Below, in pieces: positions 33,795-41,746 of a stretch of 64,000 nt of DNA. The translations under genes and the position numbers were made by a program. The stretch lies in contig NZ_JAHVAA010000015.1 of the NCBI RefSeq assembly GCF_019264485.1, positions 186,001-250,000 of the forward strand, in the 5' to 3' direction. The first letter of the stretch is position 1, and each line of letters starts with the position of its first letter. The DNA comes from Sediminibacterium sp. GTDB lineage: Bacteria > Bacteroidota > Bacteroidia > Chitinophagales > Chitinophagaceae. The notes beneath the pieces are model-generated. The model had not been told where the DNA came from. It made no database searches and was given only the letters and a program-made list of their open reading frames with translations.

Positions 33795-34983
33795 GCAGGT
33801 GCTTTATGATAAATGAAACAATATCTGTCGCTACTTCTTTCTTTGATTTCAAGGCCACTTTCATTTCTTCTCCCGACTGATGAAAGATGGTTACCGTATT
33901 GGTATCAACACCAAAGCCCGCATCTTTATCGTTCAGTGAATTTAATACAATACCATCCGCATTTTTTGCCTTGAGTTTACTGAGCGCATTCTCTTTTTCA
34001 TTATTGGTTTCCAATGCAAAACCCAGCAGAAACTGACCCTTCTTTTTTTGCTGACCCAATTGATGTAAAATGTCTTTGTTCTTTACCAATTCAATGCTCC
34101 ATTCATCCTGCTTTTTCTTGATCTTCTCCTGTGAAGCCAGTACAGGCTTATAATCTGCTACAGCTGCCGACATTACTGCAATAGCCGCACCATCGAATGC
34201 TGCCACGGCTGCGTTATACATATCATCTGCCGATACTACGGGCTTTATAGTAATCCCTTTATAATTTGTTTGCTGACTTGTTGGACCTGTAATCAAGGTT
34301 ACATCTGCGCCACGCAGGTATAATTCTTCTGCAATGGCAAAACCCATTTTACCCGATGAATGATTGCCGATAAAACGAACGGGGTCAATGGCTTCATAAG
34401 TGGGGCCCGCGGTAACCATTGCTTTCTGTCCTTTCAGTTCATCGGTTCTGAAAAAATTTTCTATCAGGTACTGGCCTATTTCTTCCGGCTCGGCCATTCT
34501 TCCATCACCAAATAAACCACTTGCCAATTCACCTTTGCCTACTTCTATCAGGTGATTGCCATCTTTTACCAGTTGCACCAGGTTTCTTTTAGTGGAGGGA
34601 TGATGCCACATGTCTTCATCCATGGCGGGCGCTATTACCACCGGACAGGTAGCAGAGAGATATACAGCCAGTAATACATTATCACATAAACCATTGGCCA
34701 TTTTAGCCAATGTATTACAACTAAGCGGAGCTATCAGCATTACATCGGCCCAACGACCCAGCATTACATGGTTCGACCAGGCATCGCCTTCTACCAGGTC
34801 ATGTATCACTGTGTTTTTAGATAATGTGGAGAGTACAACAGGTGAGGCAAATTCACGGGCTGCAGGTGTCATCACTACTTTTACTTCAGCACCCGCTTTT
34901 ATTAGCAGGCGAACCAGTGTAATGGTTTTATAAGCAGCAATGCTTCCTGTGATGCCGATGAGTATTTTTTTTCCTTTTAGCAT
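33787..34983 (-). CDS. coaBC: Bifunctional phosphopantothenoylcysteine decarboxylase/synthase
   Basis: A 398-residue CoaBC (Dfp) that makes 4'-phosphopantetheine in CoA synthesis. The N-terminal flavoprotein decarboxylase (about 1-180) has ILIGITGSIAAYKTITLVRLL, APLSCNTLAKMANGLCDNVL and PAMDEDMWHHPSTKRN. The C-terminal synthase (about 185-398) begins KAMVTAGPTYEAIDPVRFIGNHSSGKMG, the nucleotide/pantothenate-binding signature, and includes SAAVADYKP. It is probably the first gene of a coaBC-porD-DUF4296 unit. The gap upstream holds a large GTAGTGA-word inverted repeat. Confidence 0.95.
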   Translation of the reverse strand: MLKGKKILIGITGSIAAYKTITLVRLLIKAGAEVKVVMTPAAREFASPVVLSTLSKNTVIHDLVEGDAWSNHVMLGRWADVMLIAPLSCNTLAKMANGLCDNVLLAVYLSATCPVVIAPAMDEDMWHHPSTKRNLVQLVKDGNHLIEVGKGELASGLFGDGRMAEPEEIGQYLIENFFRTDELKGQKAMVTAGPTYEAIDPVRFIGNHSSGKMGFAIAEELYLRGADVTLITGPTSQQTNYKGITIKPVVSADDMYNAAVAAFDGAAIAVMSAAVADYKPVLASQEKIKKKQDEWSIELVKNKDILHQLGQQKKKGQFLLGFALETNNEKENALSKLKAKNADGIVLNSLNDKDAGFGVDTNTVTIFHQSGEEMKVALKSKKEVATDIVSFIIKHLHV

Positions 34984-34993
34984 GGTCGTTGAA

Positions 34994-35107
34994 TAGTGAG
35001 TAGTGAGTAGTCAGTAGTGAGTAAAGAAGGCTGACGACACTTGGGTCTTAACCTTACATTGAATCAGCCTACCTCACTACTCACCACTCACTACTGACTA
35101 CTCACTA
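34994..35107. repeat. Large GTAGTGA-word inverted repeat
   Basis: Segment 34994-35023 pairs with 35078-35107 at 27 of 30 positions. The middle has an inner stem GGCTGA/TCAGCC (35029-35034 with 35064-35069). Both arms are heptads of the form [T/C]AGTAGT[G/C]A. It uses the same word family as 31733-31796. Confidence 0.85.
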
Positions 35108-35120
35108 CCCTTCCTCAAAG

Positions 35121-35154
35121 TAACAAAAAAACGACAGTCATAATAACTGTCGTT
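35121..35154 (-). terminator. Intrinsic terminator of the rpoZ-like gene
   Basis: On the minus strand, AACGACAGT, a 7-nt loop and ACTGTCGTT (35130-35154) are followed by a run of T (complement of 35124-35131). It lies about 30 nt past the stop at 35183. Confidence 0.85.
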
Positions 35155-35182
35155 TTCATAAAATTATTTCAGGATAAGCGCC

Positions 35183-35527
35183 TTATCTGAAAAGGTCGTT
35201 ATCGTTGTTTCTTCTGTGGTAGATTTTACCTTCCATGAATTCCTGTGTTGCGAGAATGGCCGGATTGGGCATTTTCTCATAGGCACGTGAAATTTCAATC
35301 TGCTCTTTGTTCTCATGAATCTCTTCCAGGCTGTCTGTATGACTGGCAAACTCTTCCAGTTTATTGTGCAGCTCTTCTCTCAGCGACACATTGATCTGGT
35401 TGGCTCTGCGCGCAATGATAGCGATAGATTCGTAGAGGTTACCTGTTTTCGCTTTAATCGATATCAGGCTTTTTGTTTCAACCACACTAGCGGTATTAGC
35501 GCTCATTTGCCTTCTTAGCTTGCTCAT
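35183..35527 (-). CDS. RNA polymerase omega/Rpb6-like subunit
   Basis: A 114-residue protein matching the Bacteroidota Rpb6/omega-type subunit. The helix-rich core NLYESIAIIARRANQINVSLREELHNKLEEFA contains the conserved ARRANQI segment that contacts beta-prime. The C-terminal half is charged and ends with NDNDLFR. It would assist RNA polymerase assembly. Translation may begin at the first ATG (35527, overlapping bamD by 32 bp) or at Met8 (35506, overlap 11 bp). It is co-oriented with bamD and ends with its own intrinsic terminator. Confidence 0.82.
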   Translation of the reverse strand: MSKLRRQMSANTASVVETKSLISIKAKTGNLYESIAIIARRANQINVSLREELHNKLEEFASHTDSLEEIHENKEQIEISRAYEKMPNPAILATQEFMEGKIYHRRNNDNDLFR

Positions 35528-36320
35528 TTTTCTGGTTTTTAATATAATTTGTTGATTGTAATTTGAATTTATTTACTTCATCCAGGTACTTACTGTCTGC
35601 ATAGCGATCCTGGAAATCCACACATTCTGAAATCACTTTTTCAAAACGTTCTTTCTGTTTCTCTTCATAACTCATCTCCGCATAACGGAAATAAGCTTTT
35701 ATCACCTGCAGCTTGTATTCATCTGCTCTTTTTGAATCGGGGAAATTATCCGATACATTGGCGAATGCTATGGCTGCTGCTTTATAGAAACCGAGGTTAT
35801 AATAGAGCTCTGCTCCTTTAAACTCTTTGGCTTCCAGTTTCTCTCTGCACTTATCAATAATATCAGTTGCATCCTGCACCCTTTTCGAACTCGGGTGTGT
35901 ATTAATAAATACCTGCATCAACTGCATGGTTTTATTGGTATTGGTCTGATCAAGATCTACCTTGGGCGACTGTTTGAAATAACAGTAGGCACGCATATAA
36001 TCGCACTCCTCTCCCTTGGTACTGTTCGGGAAGTTTTCTACAAAACTCTTAAACAGGTTCTCCGCATTCAGGTAATCGGCCTGGTAATAATATGAGTAGG
36101 CGAACTTGTAATACATGTCCTCATACCTTGCTGTTCCTTTTACATATGGAAAGATGTCTTCAAAGAGCACTTGTGCCTTGGTATAATCTTTCTTTGCGTA
36201 ATACTGTTCCGCCATCTTATACTTATACTCATAATCCTTACTCTTTAAGGTCTTAGAGAACTTATTGGAGCAGGAAACCAATATAACAGATGCCAGTAAA
36301 ATGAGTCCGATCCTATTCAT
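35496..36320 (-). CDS. bamD: Outer membrane protein assembly factor BamD
   Basis: A 274-residue lipoprotein starting MNRIGLILLASVILVSCS, with the acylated Cys near residue 17. It has about five TPR-like helical repeats (for example KMAEQYYAKKDYTKAQVLFEDI, FAYSYYYQADYLNAENLFKSF, AELYYNLGFYKAAAIAFANV). It works with BamA to insert beta-barrels into the outer membrane. The basic C-terminus NQKNEQAKKANER overlaps the start of the omega-like gene. A TAATTTTG -7 element lies 10 nt upstream of the chosen ATG. The frame runs four codons further to 36332. Confidence 0.9.
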   Translation of the reverse strand: MNRIGLILLASVILVSCSNKFSKTLKSKDYEYKYKMAEQYYAKKDYTKAQVLFEDIFPYVKGTARYEDMYYKFAYSYYYQADYLNAENLFKSFVENFPNSTKGEECDYMRAYCYFKQSPKVDLDQTNTNKTMQLMQVFINTHPSSKRVQDATDIIDKCREKLEAKEFKGAELYYNLGFYKAAAIAFANVSDNFPDSKRADEYKLQVIKAYFRYAEMSYEEKQKERFEKVISECVDFQDRYADSKYLDEVNKFKLQSTNYIKNQKNEQAKKANER

Positions 36321-36329
36321 ACAAGTTGG

Positions 36330-36337
36330 CAAAATTA
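36330..36337 (-). promoter_or_regulatory. -7 element TAATTTTG upstream of bamD
   Basis: A full match to TAnnTTTG on the minus strand, 9 nt before the ATG at 36320, implying a very short leader. The -33 region is not recognisable. Confidence 0.5.
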
Positions 36338-36411
36338 GTTAATTACCGGCAATTTAGAAACTTGAATTGGAGAATTGATTATCAGGGAGTTAAGAAAAAG
36401 GTAAAAAACAG

Positions 36412-36515
36412 GACAACAGAACAACAGAAGAACAGAGAAACAGAGAAATGTCCAATTTCCATTGATTCCCTACGCTTCGACGTTGGAAATTCTTCTGTTT
36501 CTCTGTTCTTCTGTT
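36412..36515. repeat. Octad hairpin with 22-bp perfect stem, bamD-rpsA gap
   Basis: Octads GACAACAG, AACAACAG, AAGAACAG, AGAAACAG run in register at 36412-36443. Segment 36423-36444 pairs perfectly with 36494-36515. An inner 8-bp stem (AATTTCCA 36454-36461 with 36484-36491) continues the structure. The same words recur at 48426-48502. Confidence 0.85.
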
Positions 36516-36516
36516 A

Positions 36517-36549
36517 AAAGAAAAAGCTGCTCTGCACAGCAGAACAGCC
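36517..36549 (-). terminator. Intrinsic terminator of rpsA
   Basis: On the minus strand, GCTGTTCTG pairs with CAGAGCAGC (36540-36548 with 36526-36534, one G-U), followed by TTTTTCTTTT. It lies about 30 nt past the rpsA stop. Confidence 0.8.
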
Positions 36550-36578
36550 TTTTTCTTTACCTATTCAAACGAAGACGA

Positions 36579-38483
36579 TTAGTTATCGCCTTCTCCTTCC
36601 TTCAGTTTGGCCTTGATTTCGGCTAAAGCGCCCAGGTCGCCCAGGGTGGCTTTTTCTACTTTCGCCTGGATGTTTTTCACTGCTTTCTTGGTATTGTCAG
36701 ACTCAGCTTTCGCTTCTTTCTTGGCAATTTCCTTTTCTTCAGCTACTACTTTCTCCCAGATACGGGCATGGCTCAACACGATACGCTTCTCATTGCGATC
36801 GAATTCGATCACCATGAACTGTGCAGTTTCGTCGGCTTTCACCTGCGTACCATCTTCCTTGTTCAGGTGACGGTTAGGCGCAAAACCTTCTAAACCATAA
36901 GGCAGTTGCACAAGGGCACCTTTATCGTCCTTACGGGTAACGGTACCTTCATGCAGGGTTCCAACAGCGAAAGTGTCTTCCAGGGCATTCCAGGGATCTT
37001 CTTCCAGTTGTTTGTGACCCAACTGCAGTTTACGGTTTTCTTTATCGATGCTGAGGATGATGATATCGATATGTTCTCCCACTTTGGTATAATCACTTGG
37101 GTGGTTGAAACGCTTCAGCCAGCTCAGGTCGCTGATGTGGATCATACCGCCGATTCCTGGCTCCAGTTCAACAAACACACCATACGGCGTGATGTTTTTC
37201 ACCAGACCTTTGTGTTTGCTGCTTTCAGGGAACTTGGTTTCGATAGTGCTCCATGGATCATCGCTCATCTGCTTAATACTGAGACTCATCTTACGGGCAT
37301 CTTTATCGAGGGTAACCACTTTGGCTGCATACTCATCGCCCAGTTTGAAGAATTCCTTCGCATTGATCGGAGTATTGGCCCAGGTAATTTCAGATACGTG
37401 TACCAGACCTTCAACACCAGGCTGAATTTCTAAGAATGCACCGTAATCTTCTATATTTACCACTTTACCTTTTACTACTGAACCTTCAGACAAACCTTCA
37501 GGCAGCACATCCCATGGGTGTGGAGTTAACTGCTTCAGACCTAAGCTGATACGCTTTTTGTCGTCGTCGAAATCCAGTACCACCACCTGTAATTTCTGGT
37601 CCATCTTCACCACTTCGCTTGGGTGAGAGATACGGCCCCATGAAATATCGGTGATGTACAACAAACCATCCAAACCACCGAGGTCCATAAATGCACCGAA
37701 ATCTGTGATGTTTTTCACCACACCTTCCAATACCTGGCCTTTTTCGAGTTTGCTCATGATCTCTGCACGCTGTGCTTCGATATCGCTTTCGATCAGTGCC
37801 TTATGTGATACAACGGCATTCTTGATCGCTTCATTAATCTTAACTACTTTAAACTCCATGGTCTTACCCACAAACTGATCGTAATCAGTTACAGGTTTTA
37901 CATCGATCTGAGAACCTGGTAAGAATGTTTCCATACCAAATACATCAACGATCAATCCACCTTTGGTTTTGCTGGTTACGGTACCGGTAATTACTTCACC
38001 TGTTTTGTGAACTTCAACGATACGCTCCCATGCACGGAAGATACGGGCAGACTTACGGCTGAGGTGCAGATTACCCTGACGGTCTTCTTTCTCTACCACC
38101 ATAACTTCTACTTCGTCACCAATTTTCAGACCCTGAACATCGCGGAATTCGTTCAGTGATACGAGACCATCACTTTTAAAACCGATGTTTACAACCACAT
38201 CTGTTTTAGTAAGGGCCACTACACCACCTCTTACGATTTCGCCATCTTCAATCTGTACGAAAGTGTCGTCATACACTTTATCGTATTTAACTCTTTCAGA
38301 CTCGGCATAATGACTCACATTACGTTTGTCGATGCTCCAGTCAAAATCATCGTGCGCTGTTTCTACTACTACAGGCGCCGCTGCTACAGGTGCATTTGTT
38401 GTCGCAGTAGTAACTTCTGCTGCCTCTGGGGCGCCAGTGTTCTCCTGAGCATCTGCGTTTAATTGTTTACGGAAAATGTTCAT
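36579..38483 (-). CDS. rpsA: Ribosomal protein S1
   Basis: A 634-residue protein with six S1 RNA-binding repeats after an acidic, Ala/Thr/Val-rich N-terminus (about 1-55). Repeats are recognisable by GGVVALTKTDVVVNIGFKSDG, GGLIVDVFGMETFLP, TDFGAFMDLGGLDGLLYI, EDYGAFLEIQPGVEGLVHV and TPYGVFVELEPGIGGMIHI. S1 brings mRNA to the 30S subunit, important where Shine-Dalgarno pairing is weak, as in this phylum. The frame is open to 38708, but the upstream part includes word-repeat DNA. The ATG at 38483 follows a TACTTTTG element and a leader hairpin. Confidence 0.96.
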   Translation of the reverse strand: MNIFRKQLNADAQENTGAPEAAEVTTATTNAPVAAAPVVVETAHDDFDWSIDKRNVSHYAESERVKYDKVYDDTFVQIEDGEIVRGGVVALTKTDVVVNIGFKSDGLVSLNEFRDVQGLKIGDEVEVMVVEKEDRQGNLHLSRKSARIFRAWERIVEVHKTGEVITGTVTSKTKGGLIVDVFGMETFLPGSQIDVKPVTDYDQFVGKTMEFKVVKINEAIKNAVVSHKALIESDIEAQRAEIMSKLEKGQVLEGVVKNITDFGAFMDLGGLDGLLYITDISWGRISHPSEVVKMDQKLQVVVLDFDDDKKRISLGLKQLTPHPWDVLPEGLSEGSVVKGKVVNIEDYGAFLEIQPGVEGLVHVSEITWANTPINAKEFFKLGDEYAAKVVTLDKDARKMSLSIKQMSDDPWSTIETKFPESSKHKGLVKNITPYGVFVELEPGIGGMIHISDLSWLKRFNHPSDYTKVGEHIDIIILSIDKENRKLQLGHKQLEEDPWNALEDTFAVGTLHEGTVTRKDDKGALVQLPYGLEGFAPNRHLNKEDGTQVKADETAQFMVIEFDRNEKRIVLSHARIWEKVVAEEKEIAKKEAKAESDNTKKAVKNIQAKVEKATLGDLGALAEIKAKLKEGEGDN

Positions 38484-38491
38484 AAAATAGT

Positions 38492-38525
38492 CCCGATGGT
38501 TTAATAAATCGGGGGTGCAAAAGTA
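38492..38525 (-). promoter_or_regulatory. rpsA promoter -7 element and leader hairpin
   Basis: On the minus strand, TACTTTTG (38518-38525) is a full TAnnTTTG match. The roughly 34-nt leader that follows contains a CCCGAT/ATCGGG stem (38492-38513) ending 9 nt before the ATG. The stem could serve autoregulation by S1; that is an inference. Confidence 0.55.
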
Positions 38526-38530
38526 GGGAA

Positions 38531-38570
38531 AAAGTCCGAAAGTCTGGTGGTCGGAAAGTCCGAAAGTTGG
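38531..38570. repeat. AAAGTCCG octad tract upstream of rpsA
   Basis: Five octads in exact register: AAAGTCCG, AAAGTCTG, GTGGTCGG, AAAGTCCG, AAAGTTGG. No inverted arm nearby. The reverse complement words (TCGGTCTT and similar) form the tract at 47867-47910. Confidence 0.65.
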
Positions 38571-38708
38571 GGTTTGGGAGGTGGATGGGTGGTTTTTGAG
38601 GGGGATTTTCAGGAGATATAGGAGTATTTTTGTATATTTATTAAGTGTCGCCATTTCGTAAATCGTTGTATTAAAATGGGATTTGCATAATGGGTACGGA
38701 AATGACAA

Positions 38709-38725
38709 GTTGTAAACAATTTAAT
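38709..38725. repeat. Left inverted repeat flanking the AbiGi gene
   Basis: GTTGTAAACAATTTAAT. Its reverse complement matches 39481-39497 at 16 of 17 positions, so the AbiGi-family gene sits between inverted repeats about 790 bp apart end to end. No obvious target-site duplication was seen. Confidence 0.6.
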
Positions 38726-38748
38726 CGATTACCAAACATTAAATAAAT

Positions 38749-39486
38749 ATGAGTTTAAGTTCAAGCACCTTAATTCACTTAACTACTCAAAAGGCGTACT
38801 TAGTTGGAATTCTGAAAGAAGGATTTAAAGTAAAATATTGTCAAGAAGATATTAAAACTAAGGGAGGTTCTATCAATGGAGCTTTTCCAATGGTTAGTTT
38901 GAGCGATCTCCCATTATCTGAACTTGACTATCACTTAGAATCCTATGGTAATTACGGAATAGGACTAAAAAAGGAATGGGCGAAGAAAAATGGTTTAAAC
39001 CCGGTTTTATATTTCGATGGGAATTCTACTATTAGTCATAATATTAGAAAGGACTTTGAAGACATATACAAAAAAGTATTAGAAGGTAAACTTGAAAATA
39101 AACTATTTCAACTAGTTACTGAGATAATGAGTTATATGAAGAATTATGAAGGCACATTAAAAACAAAAAAGATAACAAGAGAAAATTATCGGTTTTCAGA
39201 TGAAAGAGAATGGAGATATATACCGTCTCTTGATATTCTAGGTTCAGCCTTTCCATATATTGTCCCAAAAAATGCGGAAGAAAAAGCAAAGGCAAATAAA
39301 AAGCTAGAGCACATAAGATTAGAATTTACTCCAGATGACATAAACTATATCTTTGTGCAAAAAGAGAGCGAAATTCAAGAAATTATCGACATAATTAGGA
39401 ATGCAAATGCAACAATGCCATATTCAAGTGTTGAACGATTAATGACTAGAATATTGACGACGGAGCAAATTATGACTGATATTTAA
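38749..39486 (+). CDS. AbiGi-family (abortive infection) protein
   Basis: A 245-residue protein resembling the AbiGi family (putative abortive phage resistance, antitoxin half of AbiG in lactococci). Family-like features: STLIHLTTQKAYLVGILKEGF at the N-terminus, then INGAFPMVSLSDLPLSELDYH and the ESYGNYGIGLKKEWAKKNGLNPVLY block (about 62-89). No AbiGii-type toxin gene is adjacent, so this may be a solitary, self-contained variant. Codon and base use is clearly more AT-rich than the housekeeping genes, and the gene is bracketed by 17-bp inverted repeats, both pointing to acquisition. Confidence 0.75.
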   Translation: MSLSSSTLIHLTTQKAYLVGILKEGFKVKYCQEDIKTKGGSINGAFPMVSLSDLPLSELDYHLESYGNYGIGLKKEWAKKNGLNPVLYFDGNSTISHNIRKDFEDIYKKVLEGKLENKLFQLVTEIMSYMKNYEGTLKTKKITRENYRFSDEREWRYIPSLDILGSAFPYIVPKNAEEKAKANKKLEHIRLEFTPDDINYIFVQKESEIQEIIDIIRNANATMPYSSVERLMTRILTTEQIMTDI

Positions 39487-39497
39487 TTGTTTACAAC
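39481..39497. repeat. Right inverted repeat flanking the AbiGi gene
   Basis: ATTTAATTGTTTACAAC, complementary to 38709-38725 with one mismatch. The gene's stop codon (39484-39486) lies inside it. Confidence 0.6.
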
Positions 39498-39546
39498 AAA
39501 GGGGTCCTTCTCCACAGCATATTCATCGCCTGTGTCTCTCGTAGAG

Positions 39547-39568
39547 GCCCAAAGGACTTCCTTGGAGA
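39547..39568. repeat. Isolated GCCCAAAG...GGAGA core motif
   Basis: GCCCAAAGGACTTCCTTGGA followed by GA, closely related to the core at 18901-18922. It is partly self-complementary. It lies in a 233-bp gap between the AbiGi gene and a small membrane protein, with no other feature seen. Confidence 0.4.
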
Positions 39569-39719
39569 CTTGGCGCCAGTTACACAGCTATAGAATAACA
39601 TTTAGTTTTACTTCTCCCCTGTTCATCTGCCAAATGCTACTCACAGCATGAAGTAAAATAGAAAATTCATAGCACACAGATTATTGTGATATAAGTAATA
39701 ATTTTAAGAAAAGCCGCAT

Positions 39720-39908
39720 ATGTCCTCATTTTATATCATACTACTTTTAGTCGGCTCTCTTACCTTATCCAAAAAAATAGCGGAGCTACGCAAATCGATT
39801 AAAACGGGTAATAAAGAAAAGATGAAAGCAGATATTTTCTTTCTGCTTCTTACCATTACAATCATTGCTGCGCTAATTGCAATAAAAAAAAATTTATCTC
39901 TCTACTGA
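39720..39908 (+). CDS. Small two-span membrane protein
   Basis: A 62-residue protein with two hydrophobic spans (about residues 2-17 and 40-56) joined by a basic loop (KKIAELRKSIKTGNKEKMKAD). No family recognised. It lies between the AbiGi-family and KilA-N genes and could be part of the accessory gene set. Composition is protein-like, but the gene's reality is uncertain. Confidence 0.5.
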   Translation: MSSFYIILLLVGSLTLSKKIAELRKSIKTGNKEKMKADIFFLLLTITIIAALIAIKKNLSLY

Positions 39909-39968
39909 TTCTTAATATAGAAAACTTATAGAACTCGGATGATCATGATAGATCATCACAATCATGAA

Positions 39969-40111
39969 AATCCGTGTTCCATTTCCCGCTTCATCAGTTT
40001 CTCAAACTTCCTGAATAGTAAAGCAATTCGGCTGAGGCGTATTCAAAATACCGACTATAAAATTTGCGGGAAATACGCTTACATTCTTCACGATGTTGGT
40101 TCTATGAAAAA
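39969..40111. repeat. Duplicated leader, copy 1 (upstream of KilA-N gene)
   Basis: About 143 bp that aligns at roughly 80 percent identity with 46534-46675, with one or two small gaps. Shared blocks include CTGAGGCGTATTCAAAATAC, TGCGGGAAATACG and GATGTTGGT-TATGAAAAA. In both copies the block ends at an ATGAAAAA start codon. A GTATT/AATAC mini-stem is conserved in both. Confidence 0.85.
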
Positions 40112-40922
40112 GAAAACCAACATCGAGGTAAAAGGCATTGCCATATCCATGTTTAAAGAACAGGATGCCGATTATATCTCGCTAACAGACATGCTGAAAG
40201 CAAAAGATGGCGATTTTTTTATTTCCGACTGGTTAAGAAACCGGAATACCATTGAGTTTCTGGGCATCTGGGAAAGCGTAAATAACCCGGATTTTAATTA
40301 TGGCGAATTCGCCCTAATTAGAACACAGGCCGGTTTAAACAGTTATAGACTGAGTGCCAAAGAATGGATGGAAAAAACCAATGCCATCGGTATCAGATCA
40401 ACCGCCGGGCGATATGGTGGCACATTTGCCCATGCAGATATTGCCCTTGAATTTGGCATGTGGATTTCGCCTGAGTTTAAAGTCTACCTCATCAAAGAAT
40501 TTCAGCGGCTGAAGGCAGCAGAAAGCAAACAGTTACAATCTGGGTGGAGCCTGCAACGCACTTTATCGAAACTGAATTACCATATTCTTACCGATGCCAT
40601 TAAAGAAAAGCTGGTACCGAAACTACTGTCTGCAAAAGAAAGTGCATATGTATATGCTTCAGAAGCCGACTTACTGAATATGGCTTTGTTTGGCAAAACG
40701 GCTGCTCAATGGAGAAAAGAAAATAGTAATACAATCGGAAATATCAGAGACCAGGCTTCGCTGGAGCAATTGGTCATACTCTCCAACCTGGAAAGCCTGA
40801 ATGCGGTTTTGATTCACCAGGGTATAGCGCAACCTGAGCGTTTACTACTCTTGAATAAAACTGCGATTCAACAAATGAAAACACTGTTGAACAGACCATC
40901 GCTTACGCGTTTGAGTAAATGA
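40104..40922 (+). CDS. KilA-N domain protein
   Basis: A 272-residue protein with an N-terminal KilA-N DNA-binding domain (about residues 5-130). DADYISLTDMLKAKDGD, FFISDWLRNRNTIEFLGIWE, NAIGIRSTAGRYGGTFAHAD and IALEFGMWISPEFKVYLIKEFQRLK are typical of phage- and island-borne members. The C-terminal half (SKLNYHILTDAIKEKL, AKESAYVYASEADLLNMALFGKTAAQWR) matches the region usual in bacterial KilA-N proteins. Probably a DNA-binding regulator or defence-associated protein. The frame is open to 39939, but that stretch is the duplicated leader, so the ATG at 40104 is chosen. Confidence 0.87.
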   Translation: MKKKTNIEVKGIAISMFKEQDADYISLTDMLKAKDGDFFISDWLRNRNTIEFLGIWESVNNPDFNYGEFALIRTQAGLNSYRLSAKEWMEKTNAIGIRSTAGRYGGTFAHADIALEFGMWISPEFKVYLIKEFQRLKAAESKQLQSGWSLQRTLSKLNYHILTDAIKEKLVPKLLSAKESAYVYASEADLLNMALFGKTAAQWRKENSNTIGNIRDQASLEQLVILSNLESLNAVLIHQGIAQPERLLLLNKTAIQQMKTLLNRPSLTRLSK

Positions 40923-41087
40923 GCTGGCTACCTATAAACTTCCGAGCAACTTGTACAGGAGAAAATTTAAATCCAATATGTTCATAATCTGATCATATTA
41001 TAGATTTCCTAAGTACGTTTTATCTTCTTTAATTGCCTACTTTTACGGTAGTTCTCAAGTGTAAAATACCGCCGTAACAACAAAACA

Positions 41088-41666
41088 ATGGAAAACATAC
41101 TATTCGACTTTATTTCAAAATACATTACACTGACAGAAGATGAAAAGAACGTACTCGTTTCTTTGAACCTGTTTCGCTCGGCTAAGAAAGGAACGATTTT
41201 ACTGAAAGAAGGACAACATTCGAAAGAAAGTTACTTTGTTTTAAAAGGCTGTATCCGCTCTTATTACCTGATAGACGGGGAAGAAAAAACAACTGCTTTC
41301 TACACAGAAATGGATGCTTTAACACCTCATTTTGTGATCAATAAAACCCCTTCTGAATATTTTATCAGTTGTGTAGAAGACAGCATTCTTACCGTTTCAA
41401 ATTCTGATATGGAAGCAGAAGTAAACAGTAAGTTTCCAAAGTTTGAATTAATGTGTAGAAAATTGTCGGAAGAATTGTTGGCTCAGCAGCGTATTGACTT
41501 TGATGAGTTTAAAACCTCCTCCCCTGAACAACGATATTTGAATTTACTGCAATCAAGACCAGACCTTATTCAGCGTGTTCCCCAACACCAGTTAGCCAGC
41601 TATTTAGGCATCAAACCACAGTCTTTAAGCAGACTCAGAGCAAGAATTCTGGAGAAAAAGAGCTAA
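41088..41666 (+). CDS. Crp/Fnr family transcriptional regulator
   Basis: A 192-residue regulator. The cyclic-nucleotide-binding-like beta-roll spans about 20-115 (RSAKKGTILLKEGQHSKESYFVLKGCIRSYYL). The C-terminal helix-turn-helix is degenerate but recognisable (VPQHQLASYLGIKPQSLSRLRARI, about 165-188). No cysteine cluster for an Fe-S centre is visible. This subtype is common in Bacteroidota next to the gene it controls. The exported protein and DUF6326 genes downstream are the likely targets. Confidence 0.9.
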   Translation: MENILFDFISKYITLTEDEKNVLVSLNLFRSAKKGTILLKEGQHSKESYFVLKGCIRSYYLIDGEEKTTAFYTEMDALTPHFVINKTPSEYFISCVEDSILTVSNSDMEAEVNSKFPKFELMCRKLSEELLAQQRIDFDEFKTSSPEQRYLNLLQSRPDLIQRVPQHQLASYLGIKPQSLSRLRARILEKKS

Positions 41667-41713
41667 TCCTCATTTCTTAACTTAAGTGAACGTACCTACG
41701 CTACCGACCAATC

Positions 41714-41721
41714 TACTTTTG
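41714..41721 (+). promoter_or_regulatory. -7 element TACTTTTG before the exported protein gene
   Basis: A full TAnnTTTG match, 25 nt before the ATG at 41747. An 8-bp palindrome ACTTAAGT (41680-41687) lies about 27 nt upstream of the element and could be an operator for the adjacent Crp/Fnr regulator; this is conjecture. Confidence 0.5.
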
Positions 41722-41746
41722 CATCATCACTTAACACTAAAAAGAG

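Noticed and set aside
38709-39497. AbiGi cassette as a classical insertion sequence
   Set aside because: No transposase is encoded between the inverted repeats and no clear target duplication is visible.
39939-40103. N-terminal extension of the KilA-N protein
   Set aside because: The corresponding DNA is the duplicated leader, and in the second copy the same frame has a stop codon.
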